Source: Amphiduros pacificus (taxonomy: Eukaryota; Annelida; Polychaeta; Phyllodocida; Hesionidae). Taken from it: a stretch of 64,000 nucleotides of DNA. Position numbers and translations under genes: made by a program. Under the pieces are notes generated by a model that saw nothing but the letters and a program-made list of their open reading frames with translations, had not been told where the DNA came from and did no database searches. Position 1 is the first letter of the stretch. Each line of letters starts with the position of its first letter. The DNA lies in assembly GCA_949316495.1 (NCBI GenBank), contig OX439010.1, forward strand, positions 16,858,809-16,922,808. Direction: 5' to 3'. Below, in pieces: positions 28,593 through 39,733 of the stretch.

Positions 28593-30644
28593 TCATGTCT
28601 GCATTTTTCTGGCATGATATCTTATGTGGCGTTTTCGAGTGCTGTTATCAATGAAACTTTTGTCACAGAGAGTACAAGGATAAGGCCTCTCTCCTGTGTG
28701 GGATCTTTTATGAACTTTCACAACATGAGCACGAGAGAATTTTTTATTACATATATCACAACTAAAGCGCTTCTCACCAGTATGTACTCTCTGATGATCT
28801 TTCAATATAGTCTTTGTCCTGAAATTTCGGTTGCACAGATCACAACTAAATGGTCTCTCTTCGGTGTGTGTTCGTTTATGAATCATTAACTGGCTGGAGG
28901 TCATGAACAATTTGCCACATTCATCACAATTGAAATTTTTTTCTTTCATATTCTCCCCTGTGTGTATTTTCATGTGATTTTTCAAATTTGCAGCAATACT
29001 AAACCTCCTTCCACACTCATTACAAATGTGGGCTTTTGGAACATAACCCTTTGAATGAAGTCTCATGTGTCTTTTTAAACTAACAAAGTGAGGGTACTTT
29101 TTGTCACACTGGTCACACTTGTGGGGTTTGTATCCGTGCATTTTCTTCATATGATTCATTAAGGAAATAGAGTTTTCAAGCTTTTCATCGCAATGGTCAC
29201 AACTGACTGGTTCCCCTCTTGGGTGTGCTTTCTTTGTATGTATTTGTAAACTAGAGGACCTCTTAAAGACTTTGTCACACTGATCACAACTGAGCAGTTT
29301 CTCTTTGGAATGTGTTGCTTTATGATCGGTCAACTGTGAGGAAGCCATGAACTTTTTGTCACATTGATCACAACTGAATGGCTTCTCTTCTGAATGTGTT
29401 GCTTTATGACGAATCAACTGTTTGGACGTCATGAACTTTTGGTCACATTGATCACAACTGAATGGCCTCTCTCCTGTATGAGTTCTCATATGAACTTTCA
29501 AATAACTGCGATCACGAAAACTTTTGTCACATTGATCACAACTGAACGGCTTCACTTTTGAATGTGTTGTTTTATGATTAGTCAATCGTGGGGAAGTCAT
29601 GAATTTTTTGTCACATTGATCACAACTGAATGGCCGCTCTCCTGTATGAGTTCTCATATGAACTATCAAATTACTGCGATCACGATAGCTTTTGTCACAC
29701 TGACCACAACTGTATGGTTTCTCTTTTGAATGGGTTGTTTTGTGATTAGTCAATCGTGAGGAAGTCACAAACTTTTTGTCACATTGATCACAACTGAATG
29801 GCTTCTCTCCTGTATGAGTTCTCATATGTACTTTCAAATAACTACGTTCAAGATAGCTTTTGTCACATTGATCACAATGGAATGGCTTCTGTCCTGAATG
29901 TTTTATCATGTGAGGTCGCAAAGATTTGTGAAAAGAAAACTCTTTGTTGCATTTTTCACAATGTACATTCTTCTCTCCATGAATTTGAATATGATGAGCC
30001 AAAGAACCTGTCGTCCAAAACCTCTTTTCACAAACATGACAGGCAAAAGATATTTTTTCGCCAAGTAATTGATTGCATGAAACTGTTTGACTCTGAATAT
30101 CATGTTTGTCAGATTTGATTGGTGCTATTATCACAGGTGAATTAAATTGGACATCATTTTGATGAGCTACCTCTTGTTGTTCAATATTTGTATTTTCCTC
30201 ATGTACAATTTGTGTTCCTAAAAATAATGCACTGTTAACAGATGACTGATAATCATCAACTGTTTCTTCCTTTTCTGTTTTGACAGTTACTGCCTGGTCC
30301 AATGTGGGTTTAATGTGTTCAACTTGATAACATTGTGTTGTCCTACTGAGCTGGTTTACGCTCTCATAATCAAATTTCACATATGACTGAGCAATACTGT
30401 CAAACTCACTTTTCATAGTTTGTGGATCACTGCTTTCAATCTCATTTTTCATGCTTGACAGATCACTGCTGTTTTCAATTTCCTTCTTAATAAAGACAAG
30501 TACATCTGGATTATGATATTCTTCATCTATTTCAACATTCGGCAAAGCTCTAGATTCTGCATCAAAAGACTCAGAGCACAACTCATTCCATTTGTTTGAA
30601 GGTACACCTGTTTGTCCAAGCTGGGCATTAAACTGTTCTGTCAT
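28593..30644 (-). CDS. ZNF-9: C2H2 zinc-finger protein, 17 fingers, 683 aa
   Basis: The start is the ATG at 30644 (MTEQFNAQLGQTG). The upstream in-frame codons begin with no ATG. The N-terminal region has IKKE, MKNE, MKSE and VKTE, then NSPVIIAPIKSD. Seventeen complete fingers follow. Fingers 3-4, 5-6 and 7-8 are three rounds of the two-finger module seen twice in ZNF-8, plus a further KKFMASSQLT finger. The module copies differ mainly in the finger tips (RSYLKV, RSNLIV). The C-terminal seven fingers pair with ZNF-8. An acceptor-like CATATTTTAG ends at 30676. Confidence 0.9.
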   Translation of the reverse strand: MTEQFNAQLGQTGVPSNKWNELCSESFDAESRALPNVEIDEEYHNPDVLVFIKKEIENSSDLSSMKNEIESSDPQTMKSEFDSIAQSYVKFDYESVNQLSRTTQCYQVEHIKPTLDQAVTVKTEKEETVDDYQSSVNSALFLGTQIVHEENTNIEQQEVAHQNDVQFNSPVIIAPIKSDKHDIQSQTVSCNQLLGEKISFACHVCEKRFWTTGSLAHHIQIHGEKNVHCEKCNKEFSFHKSLRPHMIKHSGQKPFHCDQCDKSYLERSYLKVHMRTHTGEKPFSCDQCDKKFVTSSRLTNHKTTHSKEKPYSCGQCDKSYRDRSNLIVHMRTHTGERPFSCDQCDKKFMTSPRLTNHKTTHSKVKPFSCDQCDKSFRDRSYLKVHMRTHTGERPFSCDQCDQKFMTSKQLIRHKATHSEEKPFSCDQCDKKFMASSQLTDHKATHSKEKLLSCDQCDKVFKRSSSLQIHTKKAHPRGEPVSCDHCDEKLENSISLMNHMKKMHGYKPHKCDQCDKKYPHFVSLKRHMRLHSKGYVPKAHICNECGRRFSIAANLKNHMKIHTGENMKEKNFNCDECGKLFMTSSQLMIHKRTHTEERPFSCDLCNRNFRTKTILKDHQRVHTGEKRFSCDICNKKFSRAHVVKVHKRSHTGERPYPCTLCDKSFIDNSTRKRHIRYHARKMQT

Positions 30645-30751
30645 AATATTATTGTCCAATTTAATCCACCTAATTCTAAAATATGCAAATCAACTGTGCA
30701 TTTCTAGTGGAATTATCAGCAACCACACCCAAGACCCTCAAATGTTTTGGT

Positions 30752-30920
30752 CAATTGGATTTGATTTGATTTGAGAAGTTGGCCACTTCACTTATGTCTC
30801 ATGGGCACTCAAAGCCTATGAGCATGGCTAATAGATAGAGGGGAGAACTAGCACACACTATCTTCAATCTGTGTGTAACACTAATACTGACCCCTTGGTG
30901 CAGGCCCCTATACTCAGAGA
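30752..30920 (-). repeat. SINE-like repeat upstream of ZNF-9
   Basis: TTGGATTTGATTTGATTTG tail, then GAAGTTGGCCACTTCACTTA, GGGCACTCAAAGCCTATG, ATCTTCAATCTGTGTGTAAC and GGTGCAGGCCCCTA. Confidence 0.6.
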
Positions 30921-30982
30921 CAATTACTGTATCTCACTTTACCCAACTTTACTTTCAACATTAGATCATAAGAGTGTGATTA

Positions 30983-31110
30983 ATTTTTGTCCTTGGTTAA
31001 GTATCAACTTTCCTTGGCCTCTGTCAATGACGACATACAAACACAATAGTGGACTAAGGCATCAATTAAGCATAAAGTGGGCTTTGATAGGGTTTTTGAC
31101 AATCTGCACA
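30983..31110 (-). promoter_or_regulatory. worn 5' block of ZNF-9, interrupted by element copy 2
   Basis: On the gene strand: TGACAGAGGCCAAGGAAAG and AACCAAGGACAAAAA, a degraded form of the AAGGTCAAGGACA element. The AATTAAGCATAAAGTGGGC stretch that follows is shared with ZNF-7, -8 and -10 upstream DNA. The helentron-like copy 2 is inserted directly after it. Confidence 0.4.
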
Positions 31111-31112
31111 TA

Positions 31113-32464
31113 AAACATAGGCATCAGAGATGCATCAACCCTCAGCCCTGGTAACTTATTGCACAACATTCGCTCCACACAATATTTGTGAACAAAACGT
31201 CACCGCACCACATAATTGTTCCTGTGACCTTGAAAAGTAGGTGAAGGTCTTCACTGAGGTCTTCACCAGATGCTTATGTGTGTCAAGTCTCATAAAGCTG
31301 CCATCATTCGTTCTCGAGTTATAGCAATGATAGGGATTTCACATAATTGTCACTGTGACCTTGAAAAGTAGGTGAAGGTCATGTTCCATAGAAAAATGTA
31401 TGAGGTCTTCAACAGATGCTCATGTGTGTCAAATCTCATAAAGCTGCCATCATTTGTTCTAGAGTTATTGTGATTCTAGGGATTTCACATAATTGTCCCT
31501 GTGACCTTGACAAATATGTCAAGGTCGCCGTCCATCGGTCTCGTCCGAGGTTTTCACCAGATGCTTATGTGTGTCAAGTTTAATGAAGCTGCCATTATTT
31601 GTTCTTGAGTTATCACAATGACAAAGATGATTTCACATAATTGTCCCTGTGACCTTGAAAAGTAGGTGAAGATCGCCGTCCACTGAACTCATCCAAGGTT
31701 TTCACCAGATGCTTATGTGTGTCAAGTTTCATGAAGCTGCCAGCATTTGTTCTCAAGTTATCGCGATGACAGGGACGATTTCACATAATTGTCCCTGTGA
31801 CCTTGAAAAGTAGGTGAAGGTCATGTTTTATAGAAAAAATTCTGAGGTCTTCAACAGATGCTTATGTTTGTCAAATCTCATAAAGCTGCCATCATTTGTT
31901 CTTGAGTTATTGCGATTCTTGGGATTTCACATAATTGTCCATGTGACCTTGAAAAATAGGTCAAGGTCGCTGTTCATCAAACTCGTCCGAGCTTTTCCTC
32001 AGATGCTTATGTGTGTCAAGTTTCATGAAGCTGCCATCATTTGTTCTAGAGTTATCGCGATGACAAGGATGATTTCACATAATTGTCCCTGTGACCTTGA
32101 AAAGTAGGTGAAGGTCATGTTTCATAGAAAAAATTCTGAGGTCTTCACCAGATGCTTATGTGTGTCAAATCTCATAAAGCTGCCATCATTTGTTCTTAAG
32201 TTATTGCAATTCGTGGGATTTCACATAATTGTCCCTGTGACCTTGAAAAATAGATCAAGGTCGCCGTCCATCGAACTCAAGTTATCGCGATGACAAGGAT
32301 GTTCGCTACATACATACATACATACATACATACATACATACATACATACATACATACATACATACATACATACATACATACATACATACATACATACATA
32401 CATACCCACGCCAGGAGTACTGCAATACCCTCAGCCTGATTACATCAGGGGCTGAGGGTAAAAA
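31113..32464 (+). mobile_element. helentron-like non-autonomous element, copy 2
   Basis: Same parts as copy 1: AAACATAGGCATCAGAGATG head with ACCCTCAGCCCTGG, about eight tandem units of about 147 bp, CATA microsatellite (32309-32405), and the CCCTCAGCC/GGCTGAGGG hairpin followed by TAAAAA. It is shorter than copy 1 because it has fewer internal units. The flanks join to match the uninterrupted site at 40064-40100 upstream of ZNF-10, so it arrived after the two upstream regions diverged. Confidence 0.78.
32309..32405 (+). repeat. CATA microsatellite inside element copy 2
   Basis: About 24 uninterrupted CATA units. Confidence 0.95.
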
Positions 32465-33318
32465 GGTGAATCCTTGTTGCCCCGATCTGACTCATTTTAA
32501 TAAAGGTAACAAATACTCATACAAAATTCCGACCAGGGATTAATTGATATGTGCTGACATCAAATCATTCTCACTAGCACATTCTATATTTTGCCAAATA
32601 AATTATTATTAAATAATTCAGATTGGTCACAAAAAGATTTTCAAAATGTCAAAATAAATCATTAAATGACACAAATTGGTCAAAACTTGCCTTTGCTCAA
32701 ATGCATATGGACTAAAATAATATATGTCGTCAACTATAACTCATAATCTCATGGATGCTCTGATGCCTCATGTATAATTAAACACAGTACCTTACAGAAC
32801 AGAGTTGCATTAGAGCAGAAAATGAATGGACAAAGGCAAGAGGAAGATGGGAAGAACAGACGAATAGATGAACAAACAAATGGACACAGGACAGCCAGGG
32901 TGATTAAGACAAGGTACAAGAAGTTAACATCCAGTACTTCAACTAATGATGTGAGATGAGTTAGTCACTGGCAGGTCAATTGTGTGGCCCTATATTTAGA
33001 ATGTTGCTCTCCTTAGTAGATCCTGGGTTCACACCAGGCTCTGCAAGTAAAGGTCATAAATATCTTTTCTAGTCAGACCTTGGAGACCACACCCAGTGCA
33101 AGCTTCTTTTTAGCAGCCAATAAGCATTGAGTCAGATATTTTGCACCTGTTGTAACATAGCCAATTGGTGTCATTGTTATGATTAGAAAGTGAGCACAGA
33201 AAGATGTTGTGACATGTATACCAAAATAGTCAGGGATGGGCCATTAATCTTGAATGGGGCAAAAATAAAATTGATATACTTTTCCAACCAGATATTTCCA
33301 ATGTACCCCCCCCCCAAT
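32465..33318. other. intergenic, upstream paralogous DNA
   Basis: The first 40 bp (GGTGAATCCTTGTTGCCC, GATCTGACTC) match 40084-40120 upstream of ZNF-10. The rest, to 33318, has no recognised content. Confidence 0.45.
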
Positions 33319-33323
33319 TATAA

Positions 33324-34358
33324 CAGGGTTCCCAAACCTTTTCCCTTATAAAATTCTCCACCATTTCTCTACCTTTTCCCTTCTGTTTGCTAAGTGTACT
33401 GGTACCCTTCTGTTTCATTGATGAATTGTTTTGATCTCAGACCAGTTTTATTGGTATTAATACACTACTGTAAAAATTACTACACAAATGCCCTAAGATG
33501 CTAGTGCCTCTTCGTGGTGAAATAAAAAATGATGGTCTATTTTTGATATCCTCTGCTGACTATCTATCTGTGTTATTCTGTGATCGGTACGATCATCAGG
33601 AATATGTAGTCATTTCCTGTGCATCATAATTCGGCTTTTCCTGTGGTAAATATGGTTCAGGCAACTGATGCCCCTGTGCAGTATTTGTCTGTGTGTATGT
33701 AATAGGTTCTTATATGCACATACGTATGCATGTGAATATGTTCCTAAAACATGTATACAAAGAAAAAGAAGTGTGCAATGATAAAAAGTTTAAGATGAGA
33801 ACATTGTCTTCGCCCATCAATGCCGTGTGAAATTATCGATTCATACTACTTGGACATTCCTTCCAATCGATAGAGCATAGAATTCTGAGTAGGTTTAACA
33901 CCAAATTTAAATCTTGTAAATCGGACAATAAGAACAGAAAAATCATGGGAAAAAAACATTATAAGCATTCACACCTGAGCAATATTAGAGGTTACTACAT
34001 AATCAAGAATGAAAAGACAGAAATTCGCATTCGTTTGTGCTAAAAAATTATATTATATCAGATTAAATGTTTTTGAAAGATAATTTCATCTAGCTCATCG
34101 ATTTGCAATGATAATTTCATTTTTGTTTTCTCTGTTTTAATGTTTATTTTGGTTGTTGTAATTTTTGTTTTGTTTGTAAATTTTTTTCCCAAGCACCACT
34201 TTTTCTTGTTTACAATAGCGCGATAGTATCAATGCAAATCTAGGATTTTCCATACTTTTCCCAACTGGACAACAAATTTCCTCAACTTTTCCCAGCTGGG
34301 AGGGCATATAATTAAAATCCTCACCTTTTCCTGATTTACCTACCATGTGGGAACCCTG
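33324..34358. mobile_element. hAT-like DNA element, about 1.03 kb, non-coding
   Basis: The ends are inverted: CAGGGTTCCCA and TGGGAACCCTG, a terminus typical of hAT elements. TATAA lies directly outside both ends (33319-33323 and 34359-34363). The inside includes the repeat shared with 2343-2925 and CTTTTCCC-rich subterminal stretches. There is no transposase frame, so it is non-autonomous or decayed. Confidence 0.55.
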
Positions 34359-34363
34359 TATAA

Positions 34364-35790
34364 ATGATCCATTCTAAATTGCTTAATATATGAATAGAAC
34401 ATGTTCATGTGTACGGTTGTCTCATTGTGCATGAGCATGTACAAGAGCCAACCAGTTGCGGCACTGTATGGCAAATGCATGCTAAAATGCCGAAAAGATT
34501 GTCTGTAATTCCATGCCATTTGTGGTAGAAGTAGTTTGTGACTCTAGCTTCCCATACAGAGTTGTGTAATGCATGTGAATGCCAGTCACTGCTGTATTTT
34601 GCAGGCTTTTGTAACACAACAATAATGAATGCTACGCTCACAACAAAAAGCAGTTTATTACATTCTCTTTGTTCATTGAAAACAAAAAACAAACAAAAAA
34701 CAAAGTAAAAATCATCTTGATTAGCAGATCTACCGTCAGCTGAAGTTTGAATGGTAGCAGAGCCAATATCTCAAGAAAAACCAACTCGTCTTATATTCAG
34801 AAATTGTTTTTTTTTCAAGCAAAATAACCTCAATTTTGGGGGGTCGTCTTATACACGAGTCGTCCTATACACAAGTAATTACGGTAATCCATTGACAGTT
34901 AAAGGTCAAACATCAGAACAAAATATAACTGAGTAACAAAGTTATTGGTTATCAGGTGGCTGACAGTGTGAAATGACATTGATCAGGGTGGTGGGTCACA
35001 AGTGGTATTTTTCTGGTATTGTCTTTGTGTAAAAAAAATGACATGCACCCTTTCAGGACAAATGTGAACAATAATCATTCCTTGAAGGGCAACTTTCACT
35101 TCTCTTGACACAATTTTATAGGAAGAAGGAGAATTACAACGCACACTGATCTGGGGGCTCTGTTAGTATGACTACACAAGGGAAACATGTTTTTTGGGAG
35201 AAAAGAAGCTCTTTCATATGCATGTGATGGAAAAAAATGAATGACGTCATTTGGTACAAGATGATTTTAAATGTTGGTTAGTGTTTCCATGGTTACTGAT
35301 TTATTTTTTTGGTCTATGAATTTCAATGTATTTCCACATCTATGATCATTTAATCATGTAATTTATAGAATTTATTTAACTCGAAAGTATCTCTTTAAAT
35401 GCATAATAGATATTTAAACTAATAGTTTTGTTGCTCCATTAAGCAACATGTTTTCTGAAGAGCGTAAACAAATCCACATTCATTTAATGGGGTAGATATA
35501 CATATTATTGTGAAGATGGGATTGAAGGTGAATTGATTAGGCATTTGGTCGTGGATGGAGAATATGTCTGTAAAGTTTGGTACCAATCCTGGTACCTTTA
35601 GGCATCTTAATTTAAAGCACTTCATTGATATTATGACCTTGGCATAATTGGAAACATTGAAAAGGTCATGAAATGGTCAACTTCAAACTTGTCCAATATC
35701 TGAGCAAGAAGAATAATTATCTAGAATATTAAGGCAATCCAGGCATAATTGGCCAAGTCAGAGTTTGGGCATCCATAAGGCATTCTTATA
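34364..35790. other. intergenic with one transposon-end-like segment
   Basis: At 34835-34885 GGGGGGTCGTCTTATACACG and TATACACAAGTAATTACGG resemble a transposon end also seen at bases 1-25. At 35640-35690 AAAGGTCATGAAATGGTCAA resembles 24245-24275. No gene is recognised. Confidence 0.4.
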
Positions 35791-35794
35791 GCAT

Positions 35795-36902
35795 GGGTTG
35801 ATGGGTTGATAGCTCTGCTGACCAATTTTGCAAAAAAACATTTAAAATTCACATATTGGTGATAAATGTATGTCTTTCATGTCTAAAAACATTTTGAAAA
35901 ATGCATCCCCATCAAACTTTCTGCGTGCTCTGCAGGCCAGTCCATTCACTTTTCACCCATTCATAGGATGTGCACAGTAATCGCCACACCTCTTAAGAAA
36001 CACTGGGTGCTTCAGACTTTCATTTCTCTGGTTGTCTACTTTATTCTTTGCTGTTACAAAATCACAACTACAATAGGGTTCAAGTCCAACCGTAGCTTGT
36101 GACAATTGATTCAAGGGCATATGTGTTAGCTGGTTGAATGTCAGACATATCGTCTGATGTGGGTCAAAATCTTTTGGCAAACAGTGACAACACTTTGTGT
36201 TCGCCATGCATGCCCAATATTTAGTATCTCCAGTTCATCGTTCATGAGATATGGTCTGCACAATAACACAAAGGTCAATGTCACAGTGTCAAGGTCAAAA
36301 GTCAAATCTGTAAAAAATGTATATGGTGTTTGATATATTGTTGATATATAACATATATGAACAACTTTTTAATCAATTTTAATGGTTTCATTTAATGGTG
36401 ACATTTCTGTTGACATGTTGCATGTACACAAATTTGGAATTTAAGGTCAAGATGTCAAGAACAAAGGTCACATGACTAAAAAAGTATGACGAGGCACAGC
36501 TATGACAAAAGACATTTCTGTATACCAATACAGAAATTTTGATTTCAAAGTCAATGTGTCAAGGTCAAAGGTCACACAACTAAAGTTGTATGATGAGGCA
36601 CAACTATCCAAGACATTTCTGTATACAAAGTTTTAATTTCCTCCTATAAGTGGTTGCTGAGATATGCTCAGTACAAAATTTTGTGACCTCAAGGTCACTG
36701 CACTAAGGTCAATGGTGATATTACTAAGATTTGGAGGAATCTGAATCTTCACCTCACCTCTTTATATAGAATATGAAACATATATTACTGGTAGTTTTGG
36801 AGAAGAAGATTTTTAAAGAAATGTTGAGAGATAGATGGACAGATAGACAGACATTTTCCACACTCCTAAAGCTCTGCGATTTCAAGAAATCAGCAGAGCT
36901 AA
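35795..36902 (+). mobile_element. second hairpin-ended element with GGTCAAGGTCA repeats
   Basis: AGCTCTGCTGACC lies near the left end (35811). The right end is a strong hairpin, AGCTCTGCGATTTC-AA-GAAATC-A-GCAGAGCT (36869-36900), preceded by GACAGATAGACAGACA. The middle has degenerate units with GTCAAGGTCAAAGGTCACA and ATGAGGCACA. The plan (head motif repeated in a 3' hairpin, internal repeats, short tetranucleotide tract) is that of the helentron-like copies, but the sequence is different and older. Confidence 0.5.
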
Positions 36903-37337
36903 AAATGTCATGAAAAGGTGAACAACATACTCGTCTGAAATTTGGGAAATTATAGAGTCTGTAAGGACTTCAAACTGACAATGTTCCTTGCAAAAGTTTG
37001 TTTTGGCAGAGGACAACAATCAAATATAAAAGAAGGCACAACCACTAGACACTTCTCATAAGTACCATGTCTGTTTAATTCAAGATACTGTTATTAAGAC
37101 TCAAATACTAATCTTGATGTGATGTGTCATTTATTATAAATTCCTACACTTCAATATCTCCTGCATTTTGATTGTATTTGACCGATTTATTTGCATACAG
37201 CACTTTGGGAGTATATGTAGTGGTGACAACTTGCTCATGACTTTGTCTCCAATACCTCAGGACTTTATGTTGTTACATTGCATAGATTTAACATATTTAT
37301 ATAAATGTCAACATTATAACAAAAACTGGCTTTTTTA
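36903..37337. other. intergenic, 3' of ZNF-10
   Basis: AT-rich, with nothing recognised until 37338. There TTTACGCCGAGTTTAACC begins the 3' flank shared with ZNF-7 (20757). Confidence 0.4.
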
Positions 37338-37390
37338 TGATTTACGCCGAGTTTAACCATGATAATATTAAGAGTAGCTTGCTTTCATTT

Positions 37391-39733
37391 CTACTTTTTC
37401 TTTGCATGACGTTCAATGTGGCGTTTTCTTGTACTGTTGTCGATGAACCTTCTGTCACAGAGAGTACAAGGATAAGGCCTCTCTCCTGTGTGGGATCTTT
37501 TGTGAACTTTCACAACATGAGGACGTGAAAATTTTTTATGACATATATCACAACTAAATCGCTTCTCACCAGTATGTACTCTCTGATGATCTTTCAAAAT
37601 AGCCTTTGTCTTGAAATTTCCTTTGCATATATCACAACTAAATGGTCTCTCTTCTGTGTGCGTTCGTTTATGCATCATTAACTGGCTGAAGGTCATAAAC
37701 AATTTGCCACATTGATCACAATTAAAATTTTTCTCTCCCATGTTCTCCCCTGTGTGTATTTTCATGTGATTTTTCAAAGCATAAGCATTACATAACCTCC
37801 GGCCACACTCATTACATACATGGGCTTTTGGAACATATTCCTTTGTGTGTATTCTCATGTGTTTTTTAAAACTGCCGCGGAAAACAAACTTTTTATTACA
37901 CTGATCACACTTGTAGGGCTTATATCCATGCATTTTCTTCATATGATCCATTAAGGTAAAGGTGTTCTCAAACTTTTCATCACAATTATCGCAACTGACG
38001 GGCTCTTCTTCTGTGTGTGTGCTTTTCTTGTGTTTTTTCAAGCTAGACACATGCTTGAAGACTTTGTCACATCGATCACAACAGAACAAGCTTTCTCCTG
38101 AATGTGTTGATTTGTGAGCTATTAGCTGCGAGGAAGTCTTGAAATTTTTGTCACATTGATCACAACTGAATGGCCTCTCTCCTGTATGGGTTCTCATATG
38201 AAAGTTCAAATGACTGCGATTATAATAGCTTTTGCCACATTGATCACAACTGTAAGGTTTCTCTCCTGTATGTTTATGCATATGATAATCCAATCCACGG
38301 GAATCAGCATATCTTTTGTTGCACAGATTACAAATGAAAGGCTTCTCTCCAGTATGTAATCTGATGTGAAATCTCAAATTACGGGAACTTGCTAATCTTT
38401 TGCCACAATAATCACACCTGTATGGCTTCTCTCCTGTATGTATTTTTATGTGAAATTGCAAAGTTTGGTGATGGGGAAACTCTTTGTTACATTGTTCACA
38501 ATGTACATTCTTCTCTCCATGTATTTGAATATGATCAGCCAAATCATGTGTTTTCCAAAACCTCCTATCACAAATATGACAAGCAAAAGGTATTTTATTT
38601 CCAAGCAAATTATTGCTTGTAATTGGTTGACCCTGAATATCACGTGTGTCAGGTTGGATTGGTGCTATAATCACAGGTGAACTTGATAGGGCATTATCTT
38701 GATAATCTGCTTCGGGTTGTTTAATATCTGTATTTGCGTCTCGTTCACCGCATATTGTTTGATGCTCCGCAGAATGAGAGGAACTCTTCAAACTACTGTC
38801 ACGTCTTTCTTCTTCGTGTATTCTTTTATGAATCTCTAATTGATTGGGTGCCACAAATGTTTTGTCACATTGGTCACAATCAAAATGTACCTCTCCTTCG
38901 TGAACTTTCATGTGACGTTTCAAAGACTGATGAAGAGGAAACTTTTTATGGCACAGATAACAACGGACATCTTTCTCTCCATGTAACTGAACATGATGAG
39001 CCAAATGACCCGTTTTCCAGAACCATTTATCACAAACATGACAAGTGAAATATATATTACTTTCATTTGCCACAGGTGAACTAGATGGGGCAATATTATG
39101 AAAATCTCCCTCTGGTTGCTCATTGTCCATATTTGCCTCATATACAACTCGTGTTTGTGCAGATAAAGCACTGTTAACAGATGGCTGATAATCATCAATT
39201 GTTTCGTCATTTTCTGTCTTGACATTTACTGCCTCGTCCATTGTGGGTATGACATGCTCAACTTGATAATGTTGTTTTGCCTCACTTAACTGGTTAATGC
39301 TCTCATAATCAAATATCAGGTGGGACAGATCACCACTGTCAAATTCACTTTTCACAGTTGATGGACCACTGCTGTCAAACTCACTTTTGACAGTTAATGA
39401 ATCGCTGCTGTCAAACTCACTTTTTACAGTTAATGAATCAGTGTTGTCAAACTGACTTCTAACAGTTAATGAATCAATGTTGTCATACTGACTTTCTACA
39501 GTTAGTGGATCACTGCATTCAAACTCACTTTTCATGCTTGAATAACCACTGCTATTTTCCATCTCCTTCTTAATAGAGATAAGTTCAACTGAATCATGAT
39601 ATTCTTTATTTGTTTCAGTATAAGCAAAAGTTTTCAACATTGTTTCTGCACCAAAAGAGTCATTACACAACTTATTCCCTTTGTTTGTGACGATTCCTGT
39701 TTCTCCAAGCTGGTCACTAGACTGTTCTGTCAT
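37391..39733 (-). CDS. ZNF-10: double-array C2H2 zinc-finger protein, 17 fingers, 780 aa
   Basis: The start is at 39733 (MTEQSSDQLGETG). Residues 62-137 are an in-frame 13-residue repeat, SLTVKSEFDSSD-type: three intact VKSE copies and two decayed ones (VESQ, VRSQ). IKKE, MKSE and VKTE complete the set. A first array of three fingers opens with FTCHVCDKWFWKTGHLAHH. A second linker with SSPVIIAPIQPDT then leads to an array of 14 fingers opening with FACHICDRRFWKTHDLADH. This is the same fused plan as ZNF-7, with a shorter first array. The last seven fingers are close to ZNF-7, and the last four to five nearly identical. An acceptor-like TTGCACCTTTTAG ends at 39765. Confidence 0.9.
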   Translation of the reverse strand: MTEQSSDQLGETGIVTNKGNKLCNDSFGAETMLKTFAYTETNKEYHDSVELISIKKEMENSSGYSSMKSEFECSDPLTVESQYDNIDSLTVRSQFDNTDSLTVKSEFDSSDSLTVKSEFDSSGPSTVKSEFDSGDLSHLIFDYESINQLSEAKQHYQVEHVIPTMDEAVNVKTENDETIDDYQPSVNSALSAQTRVVYEANMDNEQPEGDFHNIAPSSSPVANESNIYFTCHVCDKWFWKTGHLAHHVQLHGEKDVRCYLCHKKFPLHQSLKRHMKVHEGEVHFDCDQCDKTFVAPNQLEIHKRIHEEERRDSSLKSSSHSAEHQTICGERDANTDIKQPEADYQDNALSSSPVIIAPIQPDTRDIQGQPITSNNLLGNKIPFACHICDRRFWKTHDLADHIQIHGEKNVHCEQCNKEFPHHQTLQFHIKIHTGEKPYRCDYCGKRLASSRNLRFHIRLHTGEKPFICNLCNKRYADSRGLDYHMHKHTGEKPYSCDQCGKSYYNRSHLNFHMRTHTGERPFSCDQCDKNFKTSSQLIAHKSTHSGESLFCCDRCDKVFKHVSSLKKHKKSTHTEEEPVSCDNCDEKFENTFTLMDHMKKMHGYKPYKCDQCNKKFVFRGSFKKHMRIHTKEYVPKAHVCNECGRRLCNAYALKNHMKIHTGENMGEKNFNCDQCGKLFMTFSQLMMHKRTHTEERPFSCDICKGNFKTKAILKDHQRVHTGEKRFSCDICHKKFSRPHVVKVHKRSHTGERPYPCTLCDRRFIDNSTRKRHIERHAKKK
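39323..39550 (-). repeat. 39-bp coding minisatellite in ZNF-10
   Basis: Five to six units, each encoding a 13-residue SDSLTVKSEFDSS-type block. Array length changes in frame, so the number of psi-K-x-E sites can expand or shrink without breaking the gene. Confidence 0.8.
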
